NCBI GenBank assembly: GCA_014529385.2
Contig: CM043947.1
Coordinates: forward strand, 124,408,891 to 124,472,890
Length of the DNA stretch: 64,000 nucleotides
Reading direction: 5' to 3'
Source: Adiantum capillus-veneris
Lineage: Eukaryota > Streptophyta > Polypodiopsida > Polypodiales > Pteridaceae
Below, one piece after another: positions 35,039 through 47,800 of the stretch. The notes below the pieces were generated by a model, which made no database searches, had not been told where the DNA came from, and saw nothing but the letters and a program-made list of their open reading frames with translations. The stretch's first letter is position 1; each line of letters begins with the position of its first letter. A program made the position numbers and the translations under genes.

Positions 35039-35196
35039 CACATCATGGATTACACTTCGGCTATAACACCAGAAACTTTGTCAAGGACAAGATAAGTTTT
35101 GAATTGTTTTAAATACTTTTGGTTGTTGTCAACGCACAACAACACTACGAAGAACCTAAAAAACATGACCCCTTGTGAATCTGTGGAGAATCATGT

Positions 35197-35739
35197 ATGT
35201 CACAACAAGAGAGGAGAGTAGGCAGAGTTTATTATACGAGGGCACGGGCACGAGGAGAAAACCCTGATATTGATCCTTTTCATTATGATGATTCCTTTGA
35301 TGGAGAGGAGGAGTTCGGTGACAGTGAACAGGAGTTATTGAACCAAGGGGCTGAGGGTTCTGTGAGAGCATATGGGAGGCATGTGAGGCAATTTGTTGGA
35401 GCACTTGCCTTGATAGGAAGACCTGCAGGGACAAGAAGAAGGCTTCAGTTTGACCCACTATAGGGGGCTACCAGGAAAAGACCTAGGAGACCACCCAGAT
35501 ATCCTCCCATGGCCCATCCAAACCCTACAGTGAAAGCAGCCAAATTTATAGGAAAGTTGAAAGAAGATGCAGACTGTCATGCTGCCCAGTTTGAAACAAA
35601 GTGGGAGGCTAGTGGTTATCAAGCCTTGCATAATGACCAAACAAAGATGGAGCAATCTGCAGTTACATTAGAAGGCAAATCCATGAGTTGGTTTAGCCAA
35701 TATGGTGTAGCCCATTTTGCTACCTATAATGCAACTTAA
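35197..35739 (+). pseudogene. Gag-like fragment
   Basis: Two plus-strand pieces, 35197-35463 (Arg/Gly/Glu-rich, with VYYTRARARGENP) and 35509-35739, which contains KAAKFIGKLKEDADCHAAQFE and then AVTLEGKSMSWFSQYG. The LEGKSMSWF stretch is typical of plant retrotransposon Gag (compare LTLEGIALNWF at 1863-2531). It is not closely like the Gags of A, B or C. A TAG at 35461-35463 separates the pieces. Confidence 0.5.
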
Positions 35740-35791
35740 TAGATTTTTTGCTACCCATCTTTAATCTGACCCATTTTGCTACCTATAATGC
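35711..35791. repeat. 22-bp direct repeat at a junction
   Basis: The 22 bases at 35711-35732 (starting CCCATTTTGCTACC) recur at 35770-35791, between the Gag-like fragment and the RT fragment. Such a repeat could be a scar of break repair. Confidence 0.85.
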
Positions 35792-36074
35792 CAGACCACG
35801 TAAACAATGTCCGTACACGTACAATGAAACTTTTGCCAAGAAGGGTAAGGAGGAGATAGACAAAGTGAAGGATGTTGAGCTTATCTACGAGATTGAACAC
35901 ACCGATTGGGTGTCCCAGATTGCGGTGGTACCCAAAAAGAATGGCAAATTGCGTGTCTGTGTAAACCTAAAACAGGTAAATGCAGCCACCATCACGGATA
36001 ACTATCCACTACCAATAACATATCATGTTATTGAGAGGGTAGCAGGGAAAGAGTCCTATATACAACCTATATAG
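35748..36074 (+). pseudogene. RT start of an element A/B/C-type gypsy
   Basis: The N-terminal part of a reverse transcriptase: CPYTYNETFAKKGKEE, IYEIEHTDWVSQIAVVPKKN, CVNLKQVNAATITDNYPLPI, VIERVAGKES. This is nearly the same wording as the RT start of element A (around 19850-19600), so it comes from the same lineage. It stops before the catalytic motifs. Element C ends just upstream of this region, in the opposite orientation, at about 52760, so this piece may be its displaced continuation. Confidence 0.8.
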
Positions 36075-37130
36075 ATTGTCAACAAACAACTTAGCTAACT
36101 CTAGAGTTTTGATCATGGGCCCAGTTGGAATAAACTTGCAAAGTTTAGCCAACTGATCTACGACCACCCCCATACCGAGTCATGATCTTGTACAGTGGTG
36201 GGTAAACCAACAATGACATCCATAGAGATAATTTTCCATTTACCATTAAGAATCTCTAGTGGATAGAAGAGGCCTCCTACTTCTAGGCACTTTGTTTATT
36301 CACTTGACATTTTTAGCAATACAAGACATAGTCTTGAGCATACTCATGTAAACTTGGCTAGTAAAATTGTCATCGTATAAGTGTATAAGTTTTCTTTATG
36401 CCTCGGTGCCCTACACTAGGATTTTCATGACATTCATAAAGAATTTGCACCAATTATCTTTGCCATTTTACAGTACACAAACTCTCCCCTTGTGAAGTAG
36501 ACACACATAATAAAGAATTCAGTACCGAATGTCTTTGTCAATTTGTACACAAACTCTCCCCTTGTGAAGTAGATACACATCATCTATGGAAAATTTCTTC
36601 CATCTCTCTAGATCATCACTCACTCACAAGAGGAGAACTAGATGTGGACGTTAAAGATACACTACCACCATGGGAGTGGGAATGATCCCTCATTTTCACA
36701 TGGCTCCATTGAGAGATTCCAAAAACCCACTTTGAAGATTAATGTAAAGAAGAGAGTCAATCCTCAGCATATGACTAAGAGCATTAGCTACCACATTATA
36801 TCATCCTTTACGATACCACAGCTTTGTAAAGAATCTCAGCCATCTAGCCTTTTGGCCCATCAAATGTATTTGTTATGTAAATCATTTGTATTTTCATTGT
36901 CAAAACACAATCTAGAACTAAGCTTCATACAAGTAATTTCACCATGCTTTCAAAGAGACTATTGCATGGAGTTTTCTTTTTGTAGCAAAATAAATTTTTT
37001 GTGCAAAATCAAGCTTCTTTATTTTAAATGCAATGGGCCTTCCCTCTTGAAGAAGGGATGCTCCAATAGCATGGTTACTAGCATCCATTTGTATCACAAA
37101 CTGCCTCACAAGATCTAATATAGTTAGAAT
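36066..37130 (-). pseudogene. Gypsy RNaseH-integrase remnant
   Basis: Read on the minus strand, 37125-36760 gives an RNaseH-like series (QMDASNHAIGASLLQEGR-like wording, interrupted), then zinc-module scraps, then the integrase start at about 36235-36100 (SMDVIVGLPTTVQDHDSVW and VVDQLAKLCKFIPTG in adjoining frames). It is a different gypsy lineage from element A, closer in style to chromovirus-like pols. The plus-strand frame 36642-37118 is its shadow. Within it, 36480-36590 shows an imperfect duplication of a stretch with CACAAACTCTCCCCTTGTGA. Confidence 0.6.
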
Positions 37131-37340
37131 AGGAGTTGTAGCTCATGCCTTGTTGTGCCCAGGATGCCAGCTCAGAGCTGGATTTTACAGGTGGGTCATT
37201 GGGTGAATATTAAAAAACAAATGAAAGTGGTTGGGATCGATATGTAAGCTAAGTGTGATGCTTTTACAAAATCACTGGCAACTGTGAAGGGTTTCCATCT
37301 AAACTGTCATCACTTGGAATGCATTAATTGATTATATAGT
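37131..37340. other. Unassigned short stretch
   Basis: Nothing recognisable between the gypsy remnant and the PPR-like fragment. Confidence 0.3.
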
Positions 37341-37600
37341 TGGGAAAATTTTGAGAAAAGATGCTATGCTTGGTAGTGCTTTGGACCGAATTGTGCCGCC
37401 TAGGCTATTGGTAAAACAAGTTGACTCAGTTTATATGTATATTAAATTTGGTGCTTTTACTAATGCACATAAAGCTCTTGATAAGCTTTCAATTGAGAAG
37501 GTTGACTCTTGGAGAGCATTGATTATAGGAAATGACCAACATGGGAGTGGAAAGACGGATTGGTGGTGCTTTGGCGGATGTGTATGTCCAATGTGGTGCC
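37341..37600 (+). pseudogene. PPR-protein-like fragment
   Basis: VYMYIKFGAFTNAHKALDKL followed by SIEKVDSWRALIIGNDQHGSGK resembles a P-L-S type pentatricopeptide repeat unit (the usual wording is of the MYVKCG...NVVSWNALI type followed by QHGQG). PPR proteins bind organelle RNA. Only about one and a half repeats survive, there is no start or continuation, and the frame runs into unrelated sequence. It is probably a captured or relic gene fragment. Confidence 0.55.
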
Positions 37601-37917
37601 CTTTGAGGGCCACTCGCTGCCCATGAGCTCAAGAGGATTGGCTGCCCAACGGAAGGCAGGTCACCCAATTAAAAAAAAGTGGCTTCAATAAATGTGAAAG
37701 GGGGGAAATAAGGAGGGACATGGCGGGTGGCAGTGAGTTCATTGCAGAGAGAGGGAGAGGGAAGCTCGTGGAAGCCACAAAGGTTCTCGGACAAAATGAC
37801 CAAGAAGCTAAATCTGCTAAGCAGGCCGTGGTGCACCCTTTTGGCATCACCAACGTCAAATATGCGAGGTCAGCATCCCAAGTTTCCACATCATTAGGGG
37901 ACTTTTTCCATTCCAAC

Positions 37918-37937
37918 CACTAGCACTAGTGCTAGTG
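37918..37937. repeat. Perfect 20-bp palindrome
   Basis: CACTAGCACTAGTGCTAGTG equals its own reverse complement. It contains a central ACTAGT. Confidence 0.9.
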
Positions 37938-38160
37938 ATGAGTATTTTGGCTATATTTAGAAATATGAGGTAGCATGCAAGAAGGGGGATTTATAAATAG
38001 GAGATAATTCCATTTTTTTGGGGCTCTTATGCCTCAGGGAAATCTCTCAAGTATGAAGAGTCAAAAGCCTTCTTATCTCTCTCTCCCTTTGGACCACATG
38101 ACCTTCATATCTCTAACGTGTCAAATCTTCCAAGGATCTCCCTCATGCTCCATCACTTGG

Positions 38161-38303
<143 letters not shown>

Positions 38304-38519
38304 CCTTAAGAAGCTTGATATCCATACATCTCGGAAGCTATCAATTAGGGAACCTTTCTCTTAAGTGGAGCTGCCATACCTAAAACTCCAAGAGTTCTCT
38401 CTCTTCAGACGAACCTCCATAGTCGAGTTTCCATAACTCAATTAGCCATATCTTGTTAATCTCTTCTACTGTCATTACTAAGTTCAAACTTCCCTCAAGC
38501 TCCCATATCTCATTCACAT

Positions 38520-39650
38520 TTGGCATCAAGGGATGAGAGTTTAGATGGAAGCCCTTCACAGTTGCCAGTGATGAAAATTGTTGCATCTGGTCTTTTGGGC
38601 CGTGGGCTGTATAAGCTCACTTTGTATGACAAGTGTGGACAAAATTTTGCAAATGCTGTTGCAGATTCACGTGCTATTTCAGATGCAAAACTTTGGCATG
38701 CACGTTTTGGTCATTTGAATTTTGCCAGTTTGCTGCGTTTGCAGAAATTTGATATGGTTGTTTCTTTGCCGCCTCTTGAAGCACCTGTCAAACATGTTTG
38801 TGAAGGTTGTATTTTGGGTAAGATGCAGCGTTCTAAGTTTCCAAAGGATGGTTTAGTTTGGGCCACATGCAGGTTGTAGCTTTTGCATAGTGATGTTTGT
38901 GGGCCCATGCAAACTCCATCCTTGGGCAAATACCTTTCCTTCGTGACTTTCATTGATGATTACTCCGCTTAAATCAAAGTCTGAAGTTTTTATGTGCTTC
39001 AAACAATTTCTAGCTATGGCTGAAAATGTCTCGAAATGTACTATGGGCACCCTCGGTTCCGATCGAGGGAGGGAGTATATGTCTCATGAATTTAATGCAT
39101 TTCTGGCTAGTCGTGGGATAAACACCAATGTACACTACCTTATACACCTCAGCAAAATGGCGTTGCTGAGAGGGAAAATAGGTCACTGACGGAAATGGCA
39201 CGATGTATGGTCAAAATTCAAGCTTTTCCGCATTCTTTCTGGCTTGAGGCCATCATGTGTGCCACTTATGTACTTAACAGGTGTCCTACAAAAGCTTTGT
39301 AGTCTATTACTCCATATGAAGCATGGCATGATAGAAAGCCTTCTATTGAGCACATGCGTGTTTTTGGCTGTTTGGCATATCCTTTGGTGCCACAAGTGTA
39401 GCACAGAAAATTGGATGATAAGGCTGTCAAAAGTATTTTTGTTGGTTATAGTGCTGAAAGTAAAGGTTATACGTTATATCATCCGCAAACAAAACATATT
39501 CTGGTTTCTCGGGATGTAGTGTTTGTGGAAGATTTTGTTCAGCCCTTGCTGTCATGTACTAGAGACAGTAATGTAAGTTCACAGGACATTTATGACACCT
39601 TGTTGCCTCTTTTTTGTGGTGTAAATACGAATGTAATTTCCAATGAGGCA
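38520..39650 (+). pseudogene. Copia GAG-preintegrase and integrase
   Basis: The preintegrase zinc region reads LWHARFGHLNFASLLRL...CEGCILGKM (H-H-C-C pattern, 38690-38820). The integrase core starts at about 38880 (LLHSDVCGPM, FIDDYS) and continues with LGSDRGREYMSHEF (39050-39090), then AERENRSLTEMARCM in another frame, ATYVLNRCPTKA and ITPYEAWHDRKPS, and the C-terminal FVGYSAESKGYTLYHP. Frameshifts or stops lie near 38878, 38970, 39130, 39300 and 39400. The enzyme would insert copia cDNA; this copy is dead. Confidence 0.85.
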
Positions 39651-39659
39651 AATGTATAG

Positions 39660-41440
39660 CCTATGAAGGTTTCAGAAAATGTTACAGATCAGCCTATTAC
39701 TGATGCAGATATACATGATGTACTTGATGAGGAAAGGGCTGAAAATGAGCAGGCTATAGGTATGCCAAAATGGCTGGTGCACACTTTGCATGATAGTAAA
39801 TTGGATGCACCTTTCTCTAGTCATACTCGTTCAGGCTCTCACCATGCATCTTATGCATCAGATTGTTATGCTTTGGCTGTGTCTAGTTTACATGATGTTG
39901 AGGAGCCTCTATCTTTTGATGAAGCATAGAATTCAGAAAATTGGATGGCTGCCATGCAATCAAAATATGATGCACTTATAGAAAATGGCACATGGATTTT
40001 ATGTGATTTGCCTCCTGGCAAAAAGGCCATTGGTACGAAGTGGGTTTACAGGTTGAAACGCAAGCCGGATGGTGAGATTGATCGCCATAAGGCTCGACTT
40101 GTTGCAAAGGGTTATGCACAACAAAAAGGCATAGATTATAAAGAGACTTTTGCTCTCACTTTTCGTATGACTATTGTGCATTTTCTATGTGCATTTGCAG
40201 CTCATTTTGGTTGGGATGTACATCAATCAGACATTGTTACTGCTTTCTTGAATGGTGACATATTTGAGGAAGTTTATGTAACACAGCCTCGCGGTTTTGT
40301 CATAAAAGGACAAGAGGACAAAGTGTGCAAATGTAAGAAGTCTTTGTATGGGTTGAAGCAATCTCCTTGTGCTTGGTATGAGAAAGCTGACACTCATTTG
40401 GTTGAACGAGACTTTTGTAACAATCCAACAGAAAGCACATTGTATGTAAAGCGTGAGGTGATGTACTTCTCATTGTGGTTCTTTATGTTGATGATTTGTT
40501 GATCACTAGGCCAAATGAGAGGCATATTGCTGAATTTAAGGCTGATTTGAATGCTACTTTCAAGATGAAAGATTTGGGACTGTTGCATCATTACTTGGGC
40601 ATACAGTTTAAGCAGTGTGATGGTGGTATTGCCTTGTGTTAGAAAAGTTAAATAGAGACCTTGCTATGTAAGTTTGGACTTGAGGATTACAAACCTATTG
40701 CCACTCCCATGGAAACAAGTTTGAAGTTGAGTCTACATGATGCTGGCGATCCTGCTGATGTCACTCTTTACCAAACTGCTGTTGGCTACCTCATTTATGT
40801 ATGCAACACTTGGCCGAATATTCAGTTTGCAGTCTCACAGGTCAGCAGATTTATGCATAGCCCAGGGTCTAAGCATTGGCAGGCTGTCAAGAGGATTTTC
40901 CGCTACCTTAGTGGCACTTTACATCTTGGCTTGTTTTATCCCAAGGGGGGATCATTGCCGCCAGACTTACATGCTTTTTCAGACTCAGATTGGGCTGGTT
41001 GTCTTGACACGCGAGTGTCCACAAGTGGTTTTTATTTCATGCTTGGCAGTTCATGTATATCATGGTTGATCAAGACGCAACCTACTGTGGCCACCTCGAG
41101 TTGTGAGGCTGAGTACAGGGCAGTCTTCACAGCTACGTTTGAGTTTGTATGGCTCAGACGCCTTATGGCTAATTTGGGTGTTGGACAGGACACTGCCAAC
41201 ACTATCTACACTGACAGTCATAGCGCATTGGCAGTTGCGAGGAACCCAGTTTTTCATGCTCGCACAAAGCACATTGAGGTGCATACCACTATGTCAGGGA
41301 GAGGCTCTCAGCAAGAGAGATCAGCTTGGCTTATGTGCCAACACAGGACAACCTTGCAGATCTTTTCACAAAGGCATCGTCTCGTGAGAAGCTTGAAGCT
41401 TTCCGCAAAGCTTTGGGCTTACTCCCCTTTGTGGACTGAT
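39660..41440 (+). pseudogene. Copia reverse transcriptase and RNaseH
   Basis: RT begins at 39945 (KYDALIENGTWILCDLPPGK, KWVYRLKRKPDGE, RLVAKGYAQQKGIDY, TAFLNGDIFEEVYVTQPRGF, KSLYGLKQSPCAWYEK). The active-site YVDD is intact at 40484-40495 but in a shifted frame. Stops near 40642 and 40650 split RT from the connection and RNaseH (40661-41290: YLIYVCNTWPNIQFAVSQVS, AFSDSDWAGC, SSCEAEYRAV, TDSHSALAVARNPVFHARTK). A frameshift near 41290 precedes the usual copia end AYVPTQDNLADLFTK. The 39663-39929 stretch is the variable linker. Confidence 0.88.
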
Positions 41441-41936
41441 CATGTACTTAGGGCATGGCACTTCCCTTTACTCATGTGCCAGCTCTCGTTCACCGCATCA
41501 CTCCAAGGGGTATTTGTTACCATATTCATGTGGTAGTGATGTGTGTGAACACACTAGGACCGCAGTGGCCTCGACTATGAGGTAAAAGAGATAAAGTCAT
41601 AGTTGTCCTCGACTATGAGGTAAAAGAGATAAAGTCATAGTCATTAGTCAATTTGTCTTAGCGGGTAGAGGATCCATTTTTACCCTACGACATCATTCCA
41701 AGATGGATGACTAATCCATTTGGTGCTTGGGAGACATAGTTGCCGCAAGCATGTCTAGTCTTTAGTCCATTTCATCCTCCCAAATAGAGTGACATATTCT
41801 ACATGGTGTTTGAGAGACGTCCTCATCCTAAACATGGTTCTTAGTATGCATACTACTTAAATTTGTGCACAATAAAGAGAGAATTAGTCCTATAAGACAA
41901 AAACATTGATCATTTAAAAGAAACATGTACATTTAG
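41441..41936. other. Non-coding stretch after copia
   Basis: May include copia 3' sequence. It holds the 38-bp tandem duplication; nothing else was recognised. Confidence 0.4.
41569..41644. repeat. 38-bp tandem duplication
   Basis: The unit starting CCTCGACTATGAGG at 41569 recurs at 41607 with almost no change. Confidence 0.9.
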
Positions 41937-44880
41937 TTACTCTAATGTAGCATTGTAAGCGTTGACAAGTTTCATACTATCCTTAAGCTGGATTCCTTGC
42001 ATCCATCTAGCATCTTCAAAAGGATAATTTGTGGACTTAATAAGATACCGTCGGATAATCTTACCATGTCGTAGTACCTTGTCTTCATGCCAAAGGATAG
42101 CTTCGGGTAGTACCTCTTCTTGATCTTCGATTTTGAGAGAGTATTCAATAATTGGTTCATTTGGAGGCTCTTCTTTGTAGGGCTTGAGTAGGCTCACATG
42201 AAAAGAACTTAGGTAACTTGAGTTGATGATCTTCGATTTTGAGAGAGTCTTCAATAATTGGTTCATTTGGAGGCTCTCCTTTGTAGGGCTTGAGTAGGCT
42301 CACATGAAAAGCATTGTGTATGAGCCAATGGTTAGGTAACTTGAGTTGATAAGCCACCTCAGTGATTGGCTTCAAAATTTGAAAAGGACCATAGTATCTT
42401 TTTTCTAGTTTAGCATAATACTTTTGATGGCCTGTAGGATTTTTGCCCATCGTTTGCCTCAATCGAGCCTTAGGAAACTTAAGTAAGACCCAATCATTTC
42501 CTTTAAACGTTCAGGCCCTTCTGTGCTTGTCAGCAACAGCTTTTTTCCTTAGTTGGGAGATGGATATAGCCTCCTTAATCTTTTGAAAAGATGTTTGCAG
42601 GTCACGGCTATACTCATCGATAGTGAAGATCTTCCCATGTACTTTAAGTAGCAAGGGACTTTTAGGTCTTCCCTCTATGATTTCAAAAGGTGCTTTTCCC
42701 GTAGAAGTATGAATAGTATTATTATACGCATACTCTACAGGAGGTAAGTACTTTTTCCATTGTGAGCGTTGATCTACTTCTATAACATAGGTCTTTAGTA
42801 GATCAAGAATCATAAGATTGGCTATCTCACTTTGGCCATCCGTTTGTGGGTGATAGGCCGAAGAGAGATTCAATCTTGTACCTACATTTTTGAAGAGACC
42901 TTTCCAGAAATTACTGGTCATTCTATGATTTGTATCTAACACGATGGATGTTGGCAATCCATGGTGTTTGAAAATCTGTGATATGAAGAGAGTTTCCATT
43001 TGGTGTGCCTTAATAGTCTTCTTCACAGGGATAAAGTGTGCTTGCTTGCTAAACCTATCGACTATTGTCCATATTCTCGTATTCCCATGGATAGATTTTG
43101 GTAATCCAAAGATAAAATCCATGGATATACTCTCCCATGGTGAATTAGGAATTGGCAATGGCTAGAGAAATCCAGGTTGCTTCCCTTTATCATACTTGGT
43201 CATTTGGGATACTACACATTTTGAAACATACTCTTGTATGTCCACTTTCATGGTAGGCCAATAAAAGACGGCTCTACTCCTTGAAGAGTAGGTTGAATGC
43301 CTCTATGCCCCACATAGGGAGGAGCATGGGATTCATACATGAATTTCTCACAAAGGGAGTGGGTAACACATAACCTATTTCCATGGAGAAGATAACCATC
43401 CTACAAGGTGAATGGTTTCTCTTTCTTCCCCAAAGCAAGGGCTGACATTATGTCTTTAAAGTCAGGGTCGGTAGCATCTCATCTATCATAGAAGATAGAT
43501 CATTGTGAGTTGCTATTGACACAGCATTAACTTTTGGTCATTGTGAAAGTGCATCAGCCACTTGATTGTGCTTACCAGCAATGTGAGCAATGTGGAAATT
43601 AAATTGTGAAAGAAAATTTTCCCACCTCATTTGTTTGTCAAAAAGCTTTGTTTGCGTCATGAAGTACTTGAGACTTTGCTGGTCTGCTCATAAGATGAAT
43701 GGATTCCCCGATAGATAGTGCTTCCATGTGTCTAGGGCATGTAGAACAACTAACAACTCTTTCTCATAAATGCCTAAGACCCGTTCATCAGTGTTGAGCC
43801 TTCGGCTCTCATATGCTATGGCATGCCCTTCTTGAAGCAAGACTGCTCCAAGGCAATCACCACAAGCATCACATTGGACCTCAAATGGCTTTGAGAGATC
43901 CGGAAGCATAAAGACTGGTTGGGAGATAAGCTTCTCTTTGAGCTTGTCAAAAGCACTTTGCTCCTTAGCAGTATATCAATACTTAAAGTTTTTCTTTGTT
44001 AAGTCATGTAATGGTCCTGGTATTTGAGAGAATTTTTCTATGAAGCGTTTATAGTATGCACACATACCAATAAAGCTTCTTAGCTCATGTAGATTCCTTG
44101 GATTAGGCCATGCTTTTATTACCTCCAACTTTGATGGATCCATACGGATACCATCTAGAGAGATAATATGACCTAAGGATTGAATCTCTTTAAGGAAAAA
44201 TCCGCTTTTCTTTTGATTGAGAAAGAGCTCATTCTCCCTTAATGCTTGAAAATCCACTTGGAGATGTTGCTTGTGTTCCTCCAAGGAATTGGAGTAGATG
44301 ACGATATCATCAAAGAACACACCAATGAATTTGCGGTAGGGTCTAAAAATTTTCTCCATCAATCGATTGAATGTAGTTGGTGCATTAGCCAAGCCAAAAG
44401 GCATGACTAGATATTCATAAAGGCCAAACGTTGTACGAAACGCGGTCTTTAGGATACCTTCATTCACTATCCTTATTTGATGGTAGCCACTTTTAAGGTC
44501 AATCCTACTGAAGTAGGTAGAGCCTTATAGTTTATCAAACAGATCTTCTACCTGAGGTACGGGAAATCTGTTTTTGATAGTGATATGGTTTAGTGCGCGA
44601 TAGTCCACACACATGCGGTATGTACCGTCTCTTTTTTGCACTAAAAGGTTTGAAGAGAAAAAGGGAGAGGAGGTTTGACATTCCATCTAACCCCTTGTTG
44701 GAACTTGATGTGTGAAGCAACCATGGTATGGTGGATTACTTCGCTGATAGAGTCAGGCCGTTGAGAGTTGATATACTTGGCCATCTCTTCAGGTAATCCC
44801 ACACAAAATCTCTTGAAAGACAGTAGCCTTGAGATGTAAATCCCAAAACTTTTCCACATATTTGTGGATAGACTCTTGAG
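41937..44880 (-). pseudogene. Chromovirus-like Ty3/gypsy pol with gag scrap
   Basis: Minus-strand pol. Gag scrap at 44641-44859 (RFCVGLPEEMAKYINSQRPD), joined near 44640 straight to RT: the Gag C-terminus, knuckle and protease are deleted. RT runs 44640-43976 (MCVDYRALNHITIKNRFPVP, MPFGLANAPTTFNRLM, VFFDDIVIYS with the DD pair intact, GHIISLDGI). RNaseH: 43688-43909 (EVQCDACGDCLGAVLLQEG). A decayed H2C2 region follows (43160-43680). Integrase core: 42511-43158 (MDFIFGLPKS, VDRFSKQAHFIP, AYHPQTDGQSE; the second catalytic Asp region is altered to VLDTNHRM). The C-terminus has RYYGPFQIL and HVSLLKPYKGE, then a chromodomain-like KIIRRYLIKSTNYPFEDARW (41937-42266). A block of about 105-120 bp covering HVSLLKPYK...EPIIE is duplicated. 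Confidence 0.88.
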
Positions 44881-47800
44881 AAAGAAGCCTTAAACTCCGC
44901 CATTATGTGAGCACTTTGTCCTTTGCATCACTTGCAAGGAATTGCCTCATGGTAAGCGGGGTAAGACGATCCAAAGGAGCTGCTGAAAGAGGAAAGTAGG
45001 TAGGATAGGACAATATGGAGGATCTAAGGCGGATTAAAGTTAGCATTTAAAGGTCATCAAGGATCTGAGGGAATTAAGGGGCATGTTAAGGAAAGAAGAA
45101 AGGTAGCAGAAGGGCTTAACCTTGATCTTGATCCCTCTCGGCATTAAGGGGAGAAATAAGGGAGGCATGGAGGAGGACCGTAATCAGGGAAATCAAAAGA
45201 AGATCAATTAAGACAACAAATTCATGTACAGGGATGCAAAAGGCTCAAAAACAAAGACTAAGAGATTAGCAAATAAGGGTTGAAATCTACTTTTTTTTTC
45301 TCGGGATTGGGGTGGGATTTTGACAAAGTGAACAGAGTAACGGTTTGGGCGAGCATAGGTACAAAAAAAGGAATTCTAAAGCCTGTGACCATTACGGGCT
45401 CAAGTGCATGCCACCAACGATGGCTTGAGCATGCGACGGGCAAGAACCAAACTTATCATCGGTTGAATGGCTAGGCAATGGGAATTCTACATGTTTGGGT
45501 GCTACTACTCAAGATTTTGTCATTACTCAAGGTTTTCCTTTACATTTTGATGAATACCAAGGGTTGATTTGGACCATACTTTATACATAAATTGGGAATT
45601 TGAATGAAATCAAGGTTGGGTTGAGTCTGTATTGCAATTTTTTGTCTGTCTCAATCTTGTTTTCTCTATCTCTCTTAGCTCTCTCACAGCCAAAACCACG
45701 GTGCTTTCCCGATCGCCATTGGAGAACCACACGCTTTGACAAATTTGGTGAGCCCAACACAAAATCGACCGGGGTGAGAGAGTAACGGTGGAGTAACAAG
45801 GAGGGATATGCCAGATTTTGTAGAACATAAAAGCATTGATTATTTTTAAAGAAATAAACACACTCTAGATTTTTCAAACTTGATGCAAATGATTGATAAA
45901 CTATCAATCAATGAAGATGAGTTGATAAAAAAAGAAGTGGATGAAGGGGTGGGAGGATCACTTGATCATATATATGCTACCAAGGGTGTTAATGGTGGGA
46001 AAAATGCTGAGGAATGTGTTTCTTTCTAAAGGTCCGAGATGCAAATCAAAGGTGTACATGATGATCATGGCATTTCAAGAGATGGTAAGTCCAGTCTATA
46101 TGACTATATGCAAGGACTATTCAAAGAATACGGGGATTGTTGGCAGACCTTGCCAATGATCAGGTATCTGTTACTTCCAAACTAGCAGTTGTGATCGATG
46201 CATGTCTATCGGAAGATGAGCAATTGATTTATGCTAAAGATGAAGATATAGTAGAAGAAATTTATGCTAAATTGCGACTTTCAATTTTTTCTCACAAGAT
46301 AATGTAGTTTGGAAGATATAGCAGGATAAGGGCCATCAAAAGTAGAAGTAGAAGCGAATGAAAAAAATTTAGAATCACGTAAAGCTAAAGATTATGCTAG
46401 TAGCAACCCAAATGAAGATGTTGATTGTTCCATGATCAACTCACAAAGGGACACTATGCATGCACACTATATCAGGTATGTGATGAATATTTGATTTTTA
46501 AGGAGATGCTTGTCATGCTATGGAAACTACATAGAATACCATGGAAGTATAATCTAATGCATATGAGTAGGAGCACGAGCCTATGTGTACTATGAAAAAA
46601 GTGCATGCATTTGGTGATGTTGTTGAGAAGGATCAAGATGGCATCATTGATGCTTTCCTAAGTGACTTACATGTATATGGTCCAACATGTGATGATACCC
46701 TTATGATGACAATGCCTATTTAGAGGGGGTGCAAGTTTTACATGGAGAGGATGGGTATTTAGTAGACACTGACATCTTTGAAGAAGATTATAAAGAGGAT
46801 CTATGCACATAGACATATATGCGTGAGCGATGTGCCAAAGTATATAGATGCAAAGACTAATATTGAGCTTCCATGTGTTGAAATGGATGATGTGGCAGTA
46901 GGATAGTGAGGAGGTCCAGGGTGGGCAACAAGAGAGGTAACCTCTAAACAGCCCTCAAGGCTCCCGTGCCGCTCAATTGGGGCTAAGGCAACCACAAGCA
47001 AGAAACAACAACAACAACAAACCCACAGTCAAAAAAATGAAGGGACACCACCTAGTTATGGGATGCGAATTAGGACGCAAGAGAGATTTTTTCGCAAGCA
47101 AGAAGAGATGCAACAAAGCATACACAAACAATCTCACTTCAAGACACACACCAAATGGAGCAAGAGAGAGCTAGAGTAGAGGGAGGAGAGAGAGGAATGG
47201 AACTTTCGTATACCTCGTTTGTGACTTACAAATGGAGATGATTTGTTATGATGGTGATAGGAAATTTCTGGTTCGAAGTTTACCGGCCCATGTATATATG
47301 GTGTGGCCACTTTTTCCTTTTTTGAGTGTGCTATGGTTTCTTGTACTGGGCAATGCCAATCCTTGATGTGTGCTCTTAACTATGATCTACAACTCGCCAT
47401 TTAACCAAGTTTGCAAGAGTCCGGCAGTGTTAAAGTTGAGCATAAATGCTCAAATAGAGGGCTAGGCAAAGATGATCAATTCAAGATTATTCTTAAGGAA
47501 TGCATTTGAGAGCAAGGCAATCCCAGGATCAGCCACTTCCATAATGCCGATGCAAGTATTGAAGCTGCTTCCAAGCGCATCTAGGTGGAACCTTACAAAC
47601 TCGAGCTCATTGGCACCAGTTTGATCAAGAATCGATGCATTTCAAAGCTTGAACTTGGTCATCATGCAAGGCACTAAGTAGTTGAACGAAGTGGGTGAAA
47701 TGTAAGATAAAAAAAGCTGCCACGAGAAGTCAGATTCTCTGTAGTGGTGAAGAGGCAAAGGCCTTGAAGCTCGAGACCTTGAAAGGGGGAGGTTAGTGAG

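Larger units (their letters stand above)
32886..35196. other. Unassigned DNA: probable body of the short-LTR element
   Basis: Begins with purine-rich sequence, a 53-bp (CT)n run and a GC-richer part (33000-33600) with overlapping open frames on both strands that I cannot assign. At 33576-33593 GTACATCGCGATATGTAC has the same TCGCGA core as the palindromes in elements A-C. From 34040 on it holds the hairpin cluster listed separately. If the right edge of the short-LTR element body is the inversion point near 35.75 kb, all this could be captured sequence. Confidence 0.35.
38520..41440 (+). mobile_element. Ty1/copia pol remnant
   Basis: Plus-strand pol in copia order (integrase before RT), from the GAG-preintegrase domain to the end of RNaseH. 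Gag and protease are missing upstream of 38520, and no LTRs were found. Downstream, a 38-bp tandem duplication begins at 41569. Confidence 0.9.

Noticed and set aside
36642-37118. 158-codon plus-strand gene
   Set aside because: Shadow of the minus-strand RNaseH remnant.
37351-37626. Functional PPR gene
   Set aside because: Only about one and a half repeats, no start or continuation.
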